In this document: in pieces, positions 1-10,600 of the stretch | Position numbering within the stretch: position 1 is the first letter of the stretch | How the letters are laid out: every line of letters begins with the position of its first letter | DNA from: Schizochytrium sp. TIO01 | Taxonomy: Eukaryota; Sar; Bigyra; Thraustochytrida; Thraustochytriidae | Reading direction: 5' to 3' | Length of the DNA: 64,000 bases | Assembly (NCBI GenBank): GCA_004764695.1 | Contig: SMSO01000034.1 | Span: forward strand, 1,133,501 to 1,197,500 | The notes under the pieces: generated by a model | What the model was told of the DNA's origin: nothing | Database searches by the model: none | Seen by the model: only the letters and a program-made list of their open reading frames with translations | Program-made: the position numbers and the translations under genes

Positions 1-280
1 CCACAACACGCAAATTGGGTCTCTCTGCAGAAACCTGGTCTCCAAGAATCCCAAGACCGCGCTCCCTGTCTTCTCTACTCTTTACATTGAAGAAGTATGC
101 GCGGCAAGGCTCCCCTTTTAAGTTGTCAAAGTCAAAATGTGACGTCTTGAGGTCCAGAAGTGCCTTTGCTGCGTTGCCTCCAGAGGACTCGTTCACCATA
201 ATGAATACCTGGCCCTGTAGTGCTTCTTCCGGCACATCCTGGATTACCTCCAGTCCGTGCCTCGAGGTTGAGCACCCCAT
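1..280 (-). CDS. Diacylglycerol kinase-like protein, N-terminal part (runs off left edge)
   Basis: The minus frame beginning at the ATG at 280 stays open to base 1 (93 codons). Residues about 27-50 read VFIMVNESSGGNAAKALLDL, the nucleotide-binding start of a diacylglycerol kinase catalytic domain (family pattern: hydrophobic strand, then N-x-x-SGG). The spacing that follows also fits that fold. Such enzymes phosphorylate diacylglycerol to phosphatidic acid at membranes. The protein begins MGCSTS, which matches N-myristoylation (Gly2, Ser6) with a neighbouring palmitoylatable Cys3, so membrane anchoring is likely. An in-frame TGA lies about ten codons upstream of this ATG, and no other ATG lies between. 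Oddity: another minus frame just upstream (about 405-250) also reads like coding sequence but has no ATG, so an upstream exon or a one-base error cannot be excluded. The family call is firm, the exact start less so. Confidence 0.72.
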   Translation of the reverse strand, partial: MGCSTSRHGLEVIQDVPEEALQGQVFIMVNESSGGNAAKALLDLKTSHFDFDNLKGEPCRAYFFNVKSREDRERGLGILGDQVSAERPNLRVV

Positions 281-1921
281 CCTTACTGAGCGCCTCCACG
301 ACTTCACTCACTGCTCGTGGCGGCGTCCGTTTCGACGCCTGTTTAGCTGCTTTGGTATCTGGTTCGCTCGCGCGCTCGCCAGCAGGACCAGCGGCAGCAC
401 GTGCAAAATGTCGCTCCTATAATAGACGCTATATAACAACTAGCCACTTGAATCTATGAATCATTCTTTTTTTCTATTTTTCTTATTGTGAAAGTGCGCA
501 ATCAGTAATAGAAATTAATTGCACGCGCTGGCGATTGACGGCCTTACGCTTGGATTGGGCCTTTGATGCCACCTGAGCAGGGTACACGAAAAGCATCCGA
601 CACATTATTCATAGGCAAGCATGCTTTGTTTCTTCGTCTGCCTCCTGTAACGAGCTAAAGAGGGCTCAGCGGCGTGGATTTTCAGTTCAACTGCACCTTT
701 TTTCATCTCATGATCAATACTAGTATTAGATAGAATATTCAATAGCAAGGTCGAAAATGATTTGTTCCTTCAATGCCATTTTTGCTTCCATCTATTTACT
801 TCACTATATTCTAACTTATGATCTAGTACTTACAGATCACATTGCTAGTATCTACTTAATAAAAACTGGTTCAGTAGTACTTACCTACGTGTTTTGGAAT
901 AGATACCTGCCTCGACAACCTCACTTCACTTGGCAAGTCCTTGGAATCTTTTGGCATGGGTGTAAAACTCAAGACAAAGAAATCACTGTGGCCTCGATAT
1001 AGTAGTGGGCGGCCCTGAGCTACATGCATGAAGTAAATCTATTATCTAACTTTCCAGTTGTTTTTATTTTTTTGTGGTCTTGAAACTTTCTTCGTTGGCT
1101 GACTTATTTTTTGACTGTAGCTCTAGACTTGTACTGAGGAATTTCTTTGTTCTACTGGGGACCTCATCCCATTTGCTTATTTATCTTGATTGCAAGTCTT
1201 GCTCTTTGGGTCGGACGTTGAAGCATCTGTAGCGTTTTGGTTTACGAGGAGCAGTGAGTTATTGCAGAATTTAGTATAAGATGAGGTCATTGATGAGTCT
1301 GCTGTTCAGAGCACTCTCTTCAAATACGAGTCTCCCTTTGGTGTCAGTGCAATCTAACAATGCTTTTACTGGTTTAAACGCGCAAGAAGTCTCGTGCTAC
1401 ACATCATATAGACTGGAGCAGTCGTTTTTTAATAGCCATTACACCATTACAAAGGCATACTTGCACCCTCCCCCCCCCCAAAAAAAAAAGAAGAAATTAT
1501 TGAGTCATGTGCAAAATATGACAATATAACTAAGAGAGGAGTCAATGACAAAGCTACGATTGTAGCCGTGGAACCGTGCGCTGAAAAGTCTGATGTAATT
1601 GGAAAAGGAGTGCAGGTCAAAGGGGCTTGAAGTTTTGCAAGTATGCAGTTGTCTTGCTAGAGGTATTGTGGGCTACAGACGTGATTGTCATTATGAAGGA
1701 GAGAAGTTTCTTGAATAACTTACATTTTGCTATAAAAGGTCATTCTTGTATTATCTCGACATACACATTCTGCAGACCCATTTGTAATCAACAAAACAAT
1801 ATTGATATACATTACATAATTTTAAAAAACATTAAAAACAAAAACAAAAAAGTATTAAAAAGGCATGGGCGCCATCTCTTGGTCAAATACCTCTAGAGTA
1901 ATCTCTGGAGGATAGACATGC
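281..1921. other. Intergenic spacer, no gene seen
   Basis: This A+T-rich spacer lies between the start of the diacylglycerol kinase-like gene and the 3' end of the next minus-strand gene. It has a C-run joined to an A-run at about 1469-1490. The short open frames (757-1002, 1281-1529, 1627-1896) have no recognisable composition or motif. It presumably holds the promoter of the left-edge gene and the 3' UTR of the gene ending at 1922. Confidence 0.6.
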
Positions 1922-3433
1922 TTAGCAGACCGGAACCTTAGCGCGTCTCACACTTCGCAAACGAGAAACAGAATGACGAAATCGAGAAATCAGAGCAAAA
2001 GGCGATGATTGCGAACTGTTCAGAGAATCCTCGCGGAATGTGGAATGAGGGAAGCCACTCTCAATCATAAACGATGCCTTATGCACATAATCAATACGAT
2101 CATCCCCAACCGCATGAAGATCCCAGTCTACAGTCATTGCTTTACCAAAAAGCTTTTGAACTTTGGAGCTGCACTCTCCACGAAATTGGTCGCGCAGTTT
2201 AGAACCAGATAACCGATGTCCTGGTTCATTGATGAGCACAATTCTTAGAATCTCATTTTGAAACTCACCAACATGATCAAGAAGACTTTGCATGGCTTCA
2301 TCATCTTGGAGAAATTCGCGTCCAGTTACGACGCAAACAACATGTTTATGCTCCTCATTGCCGCGCTCACCATCATCGCTATCGTCATCGTTCTCGTCTT
2401 CGTCATCATGATTGTGTTTTCCTGGAGAATCCTGTGCACGCATGGCTGATGCGCTTGACTGAGATGAAACGTTTAATGCTTGCAAACGTGATTTAGAGAC
2501 AGGTCCAGAAAAGTGATGGCACTCAAGGTCTTGAGACTCGTTATCAGACTCGTCATCAGACTCGTCATCACTTTCATGCCAGCTGAGCCAGCTTGTAACA
2601 ACACGTTCATGCATGAAGTCGTCCAGGAGAACAGAAGTGCCCCGCTCAATACTCGAAAATGATCCGTGGAAAACAATGACATCAGGATTTTGCTCGTCGT
2701 CAAAATCATCATCTTCGCTCACATGGTCGGGATCAAAGTTACTTGCTGCTGGACGCTCTTGGTGTTGAAGATAGTCTTGGGTGGCTCCTTGTACAAGCAC
2801 CTTGAGCAATCTGTTTTGCATACTTTTAACTTGACCATTCACAACTTTGAAAAGAACCTCCTTTGCCTCGCCCAAGGCACGAAAAGCCTCGCGGAGCTCT
2901 TCCAGGGATACATTATCTTCATCAAGCTGGCCCAGAACTTCCGTAGGAATATTTTTAAATGCATTTCTGAGATCATCCTGGATTTCGGCGTCACAGTCGC
3001 GGGCACGAAGGGCAATCAAGGTTGCTCCCTCTGCATGAGACCTACTGAGATTTTGCAGTGCAAGCTTGTCTCCAAGAAGTGACTTGGTGACAACTACTAC
3101 GGCTACGGCAGCAATCGTCATGTTCTCGCTGTCACTAATATCAGTTTCTGTGCAACAAGCGATGTGCATACTCTCAAGGTCAGATTTCATTTCTAAGAAC
3201 ACGAGATGCATCGAATCGTCACAGACAACCAGCAGCTCAAGGTCCAACAAAGCAACTTCATTAAGGAGCTCTGGGTCAAATTCGAAGTCCTCTTCATAAT
3301 CGATGATGGCGTTGCTTCCGGAGAGTTTCGCATTTTTATCCACCTCGCCATAGCCGCTCTGTGCGTCCTCTGACGTCACCTGCTGCTTCCGGCCTGAAAT
3401 GCACAAAAGCTTCTGAGGCCCCCGCATCACCAT
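1922..3433 (-). CDS. Acidic hypothetical protein with two faint TIR-like segments
   Basis: 503 residues, starting at the ATG at 3433 and ending in TAA; a second Met at residue 3 is an alternative start. I do not recognise a named family. Residues about 63-146 alternate short hydrophobic strands (LELLVVC, AAVAVVVVTKSLL, GATLIALRARD) with helices in the order of a TIR-type beta-alpha fold. Residues about 250-282 (DVIVFHGSF) and 364-403 (HVVCVVTGREFL, ILRIVLINE) could be a second such unit, split by a very acidic, Ser-rich insert at about 286-362. A helical linker lies at about 148-222. The TIR resemblance is inference from strand pattern only; no catalytic Glu can be assigned. The C-terminus is basic and Ser-rich. 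Unbroken length and balanced composition support a real gene. Confidence 0.7.
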   Translation of the reverse strand: MVMRGPQKLLCISGRKQQVTSEDAQSGYGEVDKNAKLSGSNAIIDYEEDFEFDPELLNEVALLDLELLVVCDDSMHLVFLEMKSDLESMHIACCTETDISDSENMTIAAVAVVVVTKSLLGDKLALQNLSRSHAEGATLIALRARDCDAEIQDDLRNAFKNIPTEVLGQLDEDNVSLEELREAFRALGEAKEVLFKVVNGQVKSMQNRLLKVLVQGATQDYLQHQERPAASNFDPDHVSEDDDFDDEQNPDVIVFHGSFSSIERGTSVLLDDFMHERVVTSWLSWHESDDESDDESDNESQDLECHHFSGPVSKSRLQALNVSSQSSASAMRAQDSPGKHNHDDEDENDDDSDDGERGNEEHKHVVCVVTGREFLQDDEAMQSLLDHVGEFQNEILRIVLINEPGHRLSGSKLRDQFRGECSSKVQKLFGKAMTVDWDLHAVGDDRIDYVHKASFMIESGFPHSTFREDSLNSSQSSPFALISRFRHSVSRLRSVRRAKVPVC

Positions 3434-4567
3434 TCTGCCCTGTCTTGACTGTGTCTTGTTGGCCGTTCCTGTCTACTACGCTACCTACGGCAGACTTCAA
3501 ATCGTTTATATGCTTAGACTCCTCGCTCAATATTCCTTGGTGTCCCCAACGTTTCCTCAGCACGTGCAAGAATGGCGCACGTGCGCGAGCCACTGCACTA
3601 TCCGAGCTTGCAGGTTTGCACGACTGCAAATCGTAGATTGCCGCGCGGCTCTACTGATACAAGGTCCTCGCTTGGAATACCACTTGTGTCTATTCGAATA
3701 CGCAGTTTGCCGCGCGTCCTGAGCTCCGACGGTGCTGGGCTCTCGGTCAGTGGTGCCTTAAATCTGCAAAAATTTAGAATTGCGTTCCTTTCTTTTCTTC
3801 CTTTTCGATGAAACTTGTTTTCTCCTAATTAGCTCTGTCGGTAAGAGTCCCTCTAGAAGTCAAGTTAAAAGGGGAGCAGAGCAAAATCATGAAAAGAATC
3901 AGAGTTTCAACCTATCAACAGCTAGTGCTTTCCTATGAAGTGCTGGACACTAATCAAGATAGGAAAGTAACGATCTATGTCGAGAAACCCCAAAGGTGTT
4001 TCTCAAGGCCATCATGATTGCCGACAATTTTTACAGTCAAGCGAGGCAGGCCAGCGTAGAGATCGTGATTTTGATAGATATTCTGAGTCAGCTACAACCG
4101 AACAAGCACATCAAGTAAGCCATCCTCGCCATCGCATGTAACATTTGAAGAAGATGGTGGAAGACAACTCAGTAAGAGTCGTCCGTTCGCTGTGGCCTCT
4201 CCAAACTTCTACAGATCTTGATAACTTGTTCCTAAGAAGGACCATTCGTTTTATTTATCTTCATCCGGACTTTTATGATTGCTATCAGTAGCAGGCAATC
4301 GACCGCACGTGACATACGCTAATAACTGGAAAGCATACGCTGCTGGGCCTAATAACCATTCAATGCGCCGTCAACGATGGATGGCCAAGCAACATAGCTT
4401 TTGAAGAAGGCCATTCGAAAGAAATCAGTTTCAGATACTCTTCTGCCGCGCTTGGATTTAAAAAGAAAAGTAGTTTTAGTCACTACATAGGTATGTCTTA
4501 CTACTTGTAACTTGATAACAACTTTCAGTATTTAATACATTTGTTATAAGATCTGAGCGCCTCAAGT

Positions 4568-5062
4568 TCATATCATGCCAGTACCATGGAGATCATGATT
4601 GAAGTAGCGGCACTGACATTGCCCAGCCACAGCCATTGCGGTTGGTCCGAGCTTGGCAGCCTGCTCGACAAAGAATGCAATTGCTTGTGCTATTTCCAGG
4701 TTTGCTTGTTCTGAAAAACCGGAAAACAGTGCTGACGAGAGAGGGAGACGGGGTGTGCGAAGCCTATTATCACTTCGATCATTGAATACTGTTTTCATAA
4801 TCATCGTACCAGGGTAGATCACGATTCAACCAATCGATTATTGACATATTCGGCTCCAATCGCTGTCATTTCTTGCAACCTATTCGGGTATCGAGTACTC
4901 TTCCCAGTGCCACTGCATGCAACGTCCTCCAGCCACCCAAGTCAAACCTTGACCAACCTTTGCTACGGATCGCGAGTGACCGCTCAATCTCTTCTTCCAC
5001 GACCATCCTGGAAATGCTGATTTATGGAGAGGCTCGCACGTGTTCGAAATGGAGATCAGCCT
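4568..5062 (-). pseudogene. Ankyrin-repeat-like relic
   Basis: Read on the minus strand, three ankyrin-like signatures follow one another in different frames. They are EPLHKSAFPG near 5030, GGWRTLHAVALGR near 4930 (about 36 residues on, close to the 33-residue repeat length), and RTPRLPLSSALFSGF followed by LEIAQAIAFFVEQ, then GPTAMAVAGQC at about 4750-4620. Each keeps the TPLH-A-G or T-A-A core of an ankyrin repeat, but frame changes and a TGA separate them and no start is evident. I read this as a degraded ankyrin gene. The plus strand is also partly open here, so chance resemblance is possible. Confidence 0.35.
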
Positions 5063-5076
5063 TTGAAGACACTTAA

Positions 5077-5415
5077 GGAACGCCATCCCACGCTAAAGGC
5101 GCTGGGATCGCGGGGTCAGGCGGAGTGATCGGGAGTGGGTTTGCGCTACAATATAATGGCCTTTACTACACTCAAGTCTGGCGCCTTCTCAAAGGCGCTA
5201 AAATGTTGAACCATATGTGGTAGATTTCATAAGGCAGGTATGACCAAGGAAAAGCAGCATTTCAGTCAGCGAAACACGATCAGCCTGATTACTTGTCTGA
5301 AGCATCCCTCGCCGCGACTATCCGCTTCGTTTATGATGTATTCTTGATAAAGACGGGCATGCAAAGGATAAACGAGATAGTGCAACAGCAAACGTATACA
5401 TTGGAGACTGGCTAA
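5077..5415 (+). other. Coding-like stretch with in-frame stops
   Basis: One plus frame from 5077 to 5412 reads as plausible protein, with only TAG and TAA near 5220-5232 interrupting it (for example QYNGLYYTQVWRLLKGAKML before the stops and LSEASLAATIRFVYDVFLIK after them). It directly follows, in the same frame, an open stretch at 4873-5076 that ends in TAA. I do not recognise the family. It may be a dead gene fragment on the strand opposite the ankyrin-like relic. Confidence 0.3.
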
Positions 5416-6340
5416 AGTAGGCTACCAGCCCTCATCGAAAATGGGAATACATATTCCTTTGAGATTTCTTATAGAAAAGACCCTCCTCCTTATTTCACAA
5501 AGTCATTGAGTGCTCATCAAACCAACATCGAAGCTATTCTATACGGTATGCTTTGATCCTCTTCCAGGCCCTCGTTAATCATGACTCTAGTGGGGTCATT
5601 TCTCGCAAATCATTTTGATGTATTACAATTTGAAACGTGTTACTGTATAAACCTCTCTTTATTTTTGGGGTGGGGGGTTAACTAGGCTTGCGTATAGGAA
5701 TATAGATCCTGGATCACAACTTTTAATCAGGGCTGGTATTTCCAGTAAGCCTGTTCTGAAAATCGTATTAACTCAATGTTCAATACCACTTTCCCTAGCT
5801 AGAAGTTCATCCTGCCAATCCTTTTGACTTGGCCAAAATCTAAGTAAAAACATCTTCTACGTACTCTCACTCATAAAATAAATAATTTAGGTTCTTGATC
5901 TCGCCACACGTGACTGCAATCGCAGCCTTCTGGTTCGCCATGGCTTGAGAATGAACTTATTCCTGTACATCACGCGCGCCTTTGCACTAATAACTAGGCC
6001 ATCAGCCAATCGTCTTCTCTGTCCCTTTCACTTGCTTAAAACAATCGCTGATCTAGGTGCACTCTTTATTCAGAGGCTGGTCCTATCGATCAATTCTTTC
6101 TAATAGATTAAACTCAAAGCCACAATCATGAGCCTTATTCTTCACGTTCTCGCGCCCTGCAAGGACCCACCCAGATACAGATATACTTTCTCAGCAGTCC
6201 TCATTGAATCCTCAGCCAGATCATTATATTGACCTGAGTGAGCTGCTTTAAACCTACTATCCGAACCAGTAGAAGATGCTAGAACCCAAGTGTCCTGCAC
6301 GTCGTGTGCGCTTTTTATTACTAATGTCATGAAAACTAAT

Positions 6341-6382
6341 AAAAAAATGAAAATGAAAATGAAAATGAAAATAAAAATAAAA
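6341..6382. repeat. TGAAAA microsatellite
   Basis: About six tandem copies of a TGAAAA/TAAAAA hexamer in a noncoding spacer. Confidence 0.85.
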
Positions 6383-7612
6383 GTCACAGTCATGATGAGC
6401 TACTTTCAGCTGTTTACGCTCTTCCATAAATCAAAATGGGTGATGTGCTCACGTAGAGCTTTCGGGGCAGGGTCGCTAGGATCCCTTCGCGCCCATGTTC
6501 TCGCTCGCAGCTCCTGCGCTGCTCTCGACCCTGCGTCCATGCTTCCTGGACCCTGGCGTGCGGCGTAAACGACGAACTTGAAAGTTTGCAAGCAAGAAGT
6601 AGCATGCGAGTTGTTAGAAATGCAAGCTTGTAGACTATGCTTCACAAACAAATGCTGCCGCAGTAGTAGATAGATAGATGGATAGAATAACAGATTGGAC
6701 AGACACGTTCACCCTCATTCAACTGCTTTCGGCCGTCAATCGTGGACTTCGATCGAGAGATCGATCATAGACCAGCCACAGAAAGTAGAAGGTATGGGGG
6801 TGCACTTCAGAAACATCCCTCGCTTCGTCTCCCTCTGCTTTAATCTTTTAATTAAAGGGAGTTTTCTGTGAAATTATAAACTAAAGTAACTTTTTGTTTC
6901 GGTTGTTCTCTTTTCTTCTTTCTTCGATCCTTGAGAACCAAAGCAGGAGCGACCAAAAAGAAGGCCAGCCTTCGTAGCGGCGCCTAGGCAGGCAGTAGCA
7001 GTCCTGGCCCGACTAGAAGCGATCCAAGCGGTCGATAAATTGATAGGGATTGTCAATAGATTGATTGAGAAACCCTTTTAATTCTTACGGTGTGTGAAAA
7101 TCTTAGTGATAAAAAGAAAGAAAAGAACTTCAAGCACCGCACCAGAAATGCACGGCGCTGGTGCTTGAGCAGAGGGTAGGCCAATCAAGGCGCCTTTTGT
7201 GAAGCAGTACTGGTCTCGTATCTTGACTGCCATTGGGCATATCTGGGTTGTTCATTCTTTGGGGTCAACCATAATTTTCATCTTCATGACAATCTATTTC
7301 CGACTAACTTTGGATTTATAATTTAATAAAAAAAATTCAAAAGTAAAGAAGTTTAGAAAAAATATAACTAAGAATGTACTAAGGTTACTCGTAGTACTTC
7401 CTCTAAGTTCATTCGGAATGTCAATCAAACAACGAGCAAGGAGCAAGCCCTCGATTAATTGCGTTCATCGCAACATACCATTGCGCGTTCGCTCGCCCAC
7501 CTCCTCGCTCGCTCAATTTGAGTCACTCAGTTCGAGTGTCTCATTGTCGATCACGCTCCAGTCACGCAGTATTGAACCCTTCGTGTACCCACGCTAGATC
7601 CACGAGGGCGCC

Positions 7613-10600
7613 ATGCTGCGCGCGGAGGCCGCTGCTCTTGAGGCAGATCGCAACTCTGAGGCAGAGGCAGCGCAACGTTGGCAGCATGAACATCAACTTG
7701 GACAAGATATTAGAGATGAATTTGGAGCACAACAAGAACAAGTCTTGCAACAAAAGCAGCTGCGCCAACAAAAGCAACAAGAGAAGCAAGAGCAATTGCA
7801 TGAAGACTTGGATCTTCATCAAAAACGAGTGCAACAAATACAGCAAGACCACCAGTCTGAACAAGAAAAACTCCATGAAAAACAAAATATTCAAGATATA
7901 CATGTTCAAGTTCATGACCAAAAGCAAGAATTGCAACGTGAACAATTGAATAAACACCAAGATCTTCATCAGAAACAAGACGATGTTGTTATCGTTGGGC
8001 AGACGCAACCTTTTCGGAAAGACACAGACGGTGCAGAACTAGTTCAGGATGACTCTGATGACGAAGAAGATGACAAAAGGAATGTAGATGATGATGACGA
8101 AGATGACAACGAACACGAGGAGGATGGGGATGAGGATGAGGATGAAGATACTGAAGCGGAAGGAACCTACATGCGACCTGGGGCGACTTTAGCCTCTGCG
8201 ACAGGGGTATCTAAGACAACACACTTTGTCAAGGGAAAACAGGCCAAGCAGCACGCGCAGTGGCATCCTCAGGTACATCAAAATCAGCAAGTCCAACAAT
8301 ACCAGGATAGCGATGCAGGAAACCGGCACGCTAGGGCAAGATCAACGTTGCAAAGCCAGAAGCAGGTGAACTTTATGATAAATAAAAAGAAGCACAGCAC
8401 GTCACCAGCATCTGGATCAGCATCAATGGTCATTAGCCGTACGTCATCATTGCTTCAGCCAGACTCATCACATGATGATCTTACCGCACTTGCCAGAACT
8501 TCTACCCAGCAATCTGCCACTCAGACCAGAGATGTGGGCCAATCAAAATGGAAAGGCCGTGTACAGTGGCCACCTCCACCAATATCCACCACTGTACAGC
8601 GCACACGCAGTCTCTCTCGGAAAACATCACCGCCTCCCCAGCGCTCTGTGAGCTCAGACACCTATCCATCTTTAGAATCACCGAGCAAGCCACATGACTC
8701 GCCTTTTGACCCAAAAGACAAGACATTGGCTTTGTTCAAAAAAGGCTTTCGTCGCACCAAAACTGCCTCCTCGTGGGTCCCCAAGTCTCTTGCACCATCA
8801 TGCTACGGGTGCAAAACAAAGTTTTGGTGGCTCGCACCAAACTGGACAAAGCATCATTGTCGGATTGACGGAAATGTATATTGTAGTGCCTGCACGCAGC
8901 ACAGAATTTCTCTGGAACCTGGGGAAGAACCTGTCCGTGTTTGCAACTCTTGCTACTACAAAAAGCTCAAAGAAACTGGCATTGAGCGACAGGAAATGCC
9001 CAAGCACGTGAATACGGTGCTTGAGGAATCCTCGACATCGTGGATGCTTCCTGGAGAAGAGCTCGTAGGGAAATTCGAGCACATTTGGTTTGAGAATGAA
9101 CCTCATGGATCTGTGCTTCTCACTACGTTCCAACTGATCTTGTTTGATCCATCATCATCACTAAAAGCAGTGGCTCATATTCCGCTCATGAGCATCGAGC
9201 GTATCGAAATTTTGATTTACGACGCTTGCGAGGCCGGCGTCTTGAACATTCACTGCAAAAACTTTCGTTTTCTTCGACTTGTTGTATTTGGAATGGTTTC
9301 TGAACAACGGTTTGTGAAGTTTCATGAATTGGAGCACGCACTGGTTCGTCTAGCCTTTCCATCCGGGACATCATCCAAAGCGGAGACTTTTTCTTGCGTG
9401 CTGGATCATACCATTTTAAAAGGAATACCATCCGCTCCGGAACTCAACAACTTTTCTGGCTGTTGCTTAGACAACCATGTTAATGACCTTCAAGAACTAG
9501 AACGGCTTGTGAAGGATGTTCCTGGATGGCGAGTCTCCCGGGCAAACGAAAATTTCGAACTTTGTCCATCGTACCCACGTTTTCTTGCCGTACCTGCCAA
9601 AGTTAGTGATACGGAGTTAAAACTTGTGGCGGACTTTCGAATTCGCCGCCGCATTCCTATACTTTCGTGGATTGACCCTGTAATGAAGGTAGCGGTTTGT
9701 CGTTCGAGTCAACCCAAATCGGGCCCATGGTACAGACGCTCAATCGCAGATGAAAAGCTTATTCGTGAAGTTGCTCTTGCCAGCAAGTCTGGCCTGGTTA
9801 TTATTGATGCCCGACCCCCAGCAAATGCTAGTGCAAACCGAATCAAATCGGGCGGAGGTTTTGAGGATGTCATTAACTACAATAGTCACACAGGCCAGGC
9901 TCCTGTCTCAATCGAATTCATGAACTTGGAAAATACAAACGTCGTGCGGGCGAGTATGAATAAGCTCAAGCAGATAGTGGGAACCCGTCTTAAACGCGAA
10001 AGGAAATTTGTCCTCGGCGCGAATGGGAAATATGTCATGTCAGATGCTGATACACATCCTGGGGCACTTTCTCTTGATGACGAAGACGGCATTGAATTTG
10101 AAATTAGCTGGCTCACCAAGCTCGCTGAGACACGTTGGATACACCTTCTTGCATACATAATCAAGGCTACATGTCGTGTCATTCAAATTATCAAGGAAGA
10201 AAAAAAATGTGTGTTGGTGCATTGCTCTGACGGTTGGGACCGCACTGCGCAGGTAGTATCTCTCTCAATCTTGTGTATGGATAGCTACTATCGTACAGTA
10301 AAGGGCTTCATTGCGCTCTTGGAAAAGGAGTGGTTTTCGGTTGGTCATGCCATTCGCACCCGCAGTGCAACAGGGGCACCTCCCGGAGCAAAATCATCTC
10401 GCGAAGTGATCACGCACTCATCATCCCATGTCGCTCCTGTTTTGGTGCAATTCATGGATTGTGTTTGGCAACTTACCCAACAGTTTCCGAAAAGCTTTGA
10501 GTTTAATGGGAAATTACTCGTCACTGTCCTGGATCGTGTATACTCTGCTCAGTTCGGCAATTTCCTTGCAAACTCTCGTAAAGAAGTTCTTGATGACAAC

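Larger units (their letters stand above)
3434..7612. other. Spacer with coding-like debris
   Basis: There is no intact gene here. Besides the ankyrin-like relic and the 5077-5415 stretch listed separately, plus-strand segments at about 3888-4135 read as protein for 40-45 codons in one frame and then for about 38 codons in another. This is what a decaying gene looks like. Around 4355-4510 another frame stays open with balanced composition. From 5416 to 7612 I see only A+T-rich sequence, a TGAAAA repeat and a more G+C-rich patch near 6460-6570. Confidence 0.4.

Noticed and set aside
7518-8008. Frames overlapping the start of the myotubularin gene on both strands
   Set aside because: Caused by the Gln/Lys-rich repeat-like codons of its coiled coil.
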